Below the pieces are notes generated by a model that saw only the letters and a program-made list of their open reading frames with translations, ran no database searches and had not been told where the DNA came from. A program made the position numbers and the translations under genes. Positions 40,009 to 40,538 of a stretch of 40,538 nucleotides of DNA are shown here, piece after piece (the first letter of the stretch is position 1; each line of letters starts with the position of its first letter). Source of the stretch: JAJRXK01 sp964593155 (lineage in GTDB: Bacteria > Krumholzibacteriota > Krumholzibacteriia > JAJRXK01); assembly GCA_964593155.1 (NCBI GenBank), contig CAZQHE010000020.1:1-40538 (forward strand), in the 5' to 3' direction.

Positions 40009-40538
40009 ATGAGTGTCTTCCGCCAACGCCTCGACGCGTCGACCGCGCCCCACCCGGGCCGCCGCCGCTGGATCTTCGTGAACGAGGACCAGCTGAGCGA
40101 CCGCATCGGCCCTCTGCTGCGCGAGGACCCCTCGGACCTCGGGGTGGTCCTGGTGGAGAGCCGGTGGAAGGCGCGCCGCCGCCCCTACCACCGGCAGCGC
40201 CTGCTGACCGTGTGGGCCAACCAGCGGCACTTCGCGCTGGAGCAGTCCGCGCGCGGGGTGGCCGTGCGGTACGTCGACACCGACCAGCCCTACGCGGCGA
40301 CCATCGGGCCCCTGGTGGAGGATCTCGGTCCGCTGACCGTGATGGAGCCCGCCGAACGCGAGCTGCGCGCCGACCTGGAACCGCTGGTGGAATCGGGCGC
40401 GCTCGAAGTGGTCGACCACGAGGGTTGGTTGAGCACCCCCGAGGACTTCCACGACTCGGTCGGCGACCAACCTCCCTGGCGCATGGACCGCTTCTACCGC
40501 CACCTGCGGCAGAAGACCGGTATCCTCATGGACGGCCG
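40009..40538 (+). CDS. Iron-sulfur photolyase/cryptochrome-family protein (PhrB-like), 3' end outside the window
   Basis: The frame opened by ATG at 40009 (preceded by CGGAG) has no stop before the window ends, giving 176 codons. The sequence fits the N-terminal domain of the bacterial (6-4) photolyase/cryptochrome group with an iron-sulfur cluster: VNEDQLSDRIGPLL, VLVESRWKARRRPYHRQRLL, ANQRHFALEQSARGVAVRYV, and WRMDRFYRHLRQKTGILMDG. Members repair UV lesions or act as blue-light sensors, binding FAD and often a lumazine. The FAD and cluster-binding parts lie beyond the end. It is divergent from the antiporter gene; 150 bases between them show no clear promoter. Confidence 0.9.
   Translation, partial: MSVFRQRLDASTAPHPGRRRWIFVNEDQLSDRIGPLLREDPSDLGVVLVESRWKARRRPYHRQRLLTVWANQRHFALEQSARGVAVRYVDTDQPYAATIGPLVEDLGPLTVMEPAERELRADLEPLVESGALEVVDHEGWLSTPEDFHDSVGDQPPWRMDRFYRHLRQKTGILMDG

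Overview
This window is a high-GC, gene-dense stretch of what is most likely a diderm bacterial chromosome. It encodes lipoproteins, a predicted outer-membrane barrel, periplasmic proteins and a bacterial ribosomal protein L33. No rRNA, tRNA, insertion sequence, integrase or CRISPR array is visible. Genes often start with GTG or TTG and overlap by 4 bases (ATGA, GTGA, TTGA), so many units are translationally coupled. Two unrelated secreted proteins share a C-terminal tail of the form S-[FW]-G-x-[LI]-K-S-[RK]-F. From memory, similar tails occur in uncultured high-GC lineages near the FCB group (Krumholzibacteriota or Eisenbacteriota). That placement is tentative.

Layout. 0-2.2 kb: the end of an unrecognised gene, a lipoprotein and a lamin-tail-domain secreted protein. 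2.2-5.7 kb (minus): gatE-gatD, the tRNA-dependent amidotransferase best known from archaea. 5.7-6.1 kb: an intergenic region with a candidate structured RNA of about 160 nt that has its own promoter and a strong intrinsic terminator. 6.1-9.0 kb (minus): a tight five-gene unit of two YbjQ-like proteins, an M48 metalloprotease, a YheT-type hydrolase and an alkyltransferase-like DNA repair protein. 9.2-12.6 kb: a secreted prolyl oligopeptidase and an acyl-lipid desaturase. 12.6-16.6 kb (minus): envelope proteins, namely a barrel, an unknown exported protein, a DUF1684 protein and a degenerate sulfatase-like lipoprotein. 16.8-20.8 kb: a degenerate membrane-anchored amidohydrolase, then a coupled cassette of retropepsin-like RimB-type protease, RimK ligase and M14-type deacylase.

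20.7-27.8 kb is the most interesting region. A MarR-family gene lies divergent to a six-gene, fully overlapping operon. The operon holds a zinc/manganese-type ABC importer (binding protein, ATPase, permease), then a metal-efflux-type permease fused in one protein to an HflK-like SPFH domain, then an HflC-like and a second HflK-like protein. No FtsH gene is next to it. The layout suggests a metal-transport system in which the permease is built into, or enclosed by, an HflK/HflC-type membrane cage.

28.0-40.5 kb: rpmG with a good promoter; a molybdate-binding Mop protein; a secreted protein with the tail motif and a long structured leader; a cupredoxin-like protein lacking most copper ligands; alanine racemase; modABC molybdate importer; egtB for ergothioneine synthesis; a membrane TPR protein; a cation/proton antiporter fused to a PTS EIIA domain; and the first 176 codons of an iron-sulfur photolyase/cryptochrome-like protein that runs off the window.
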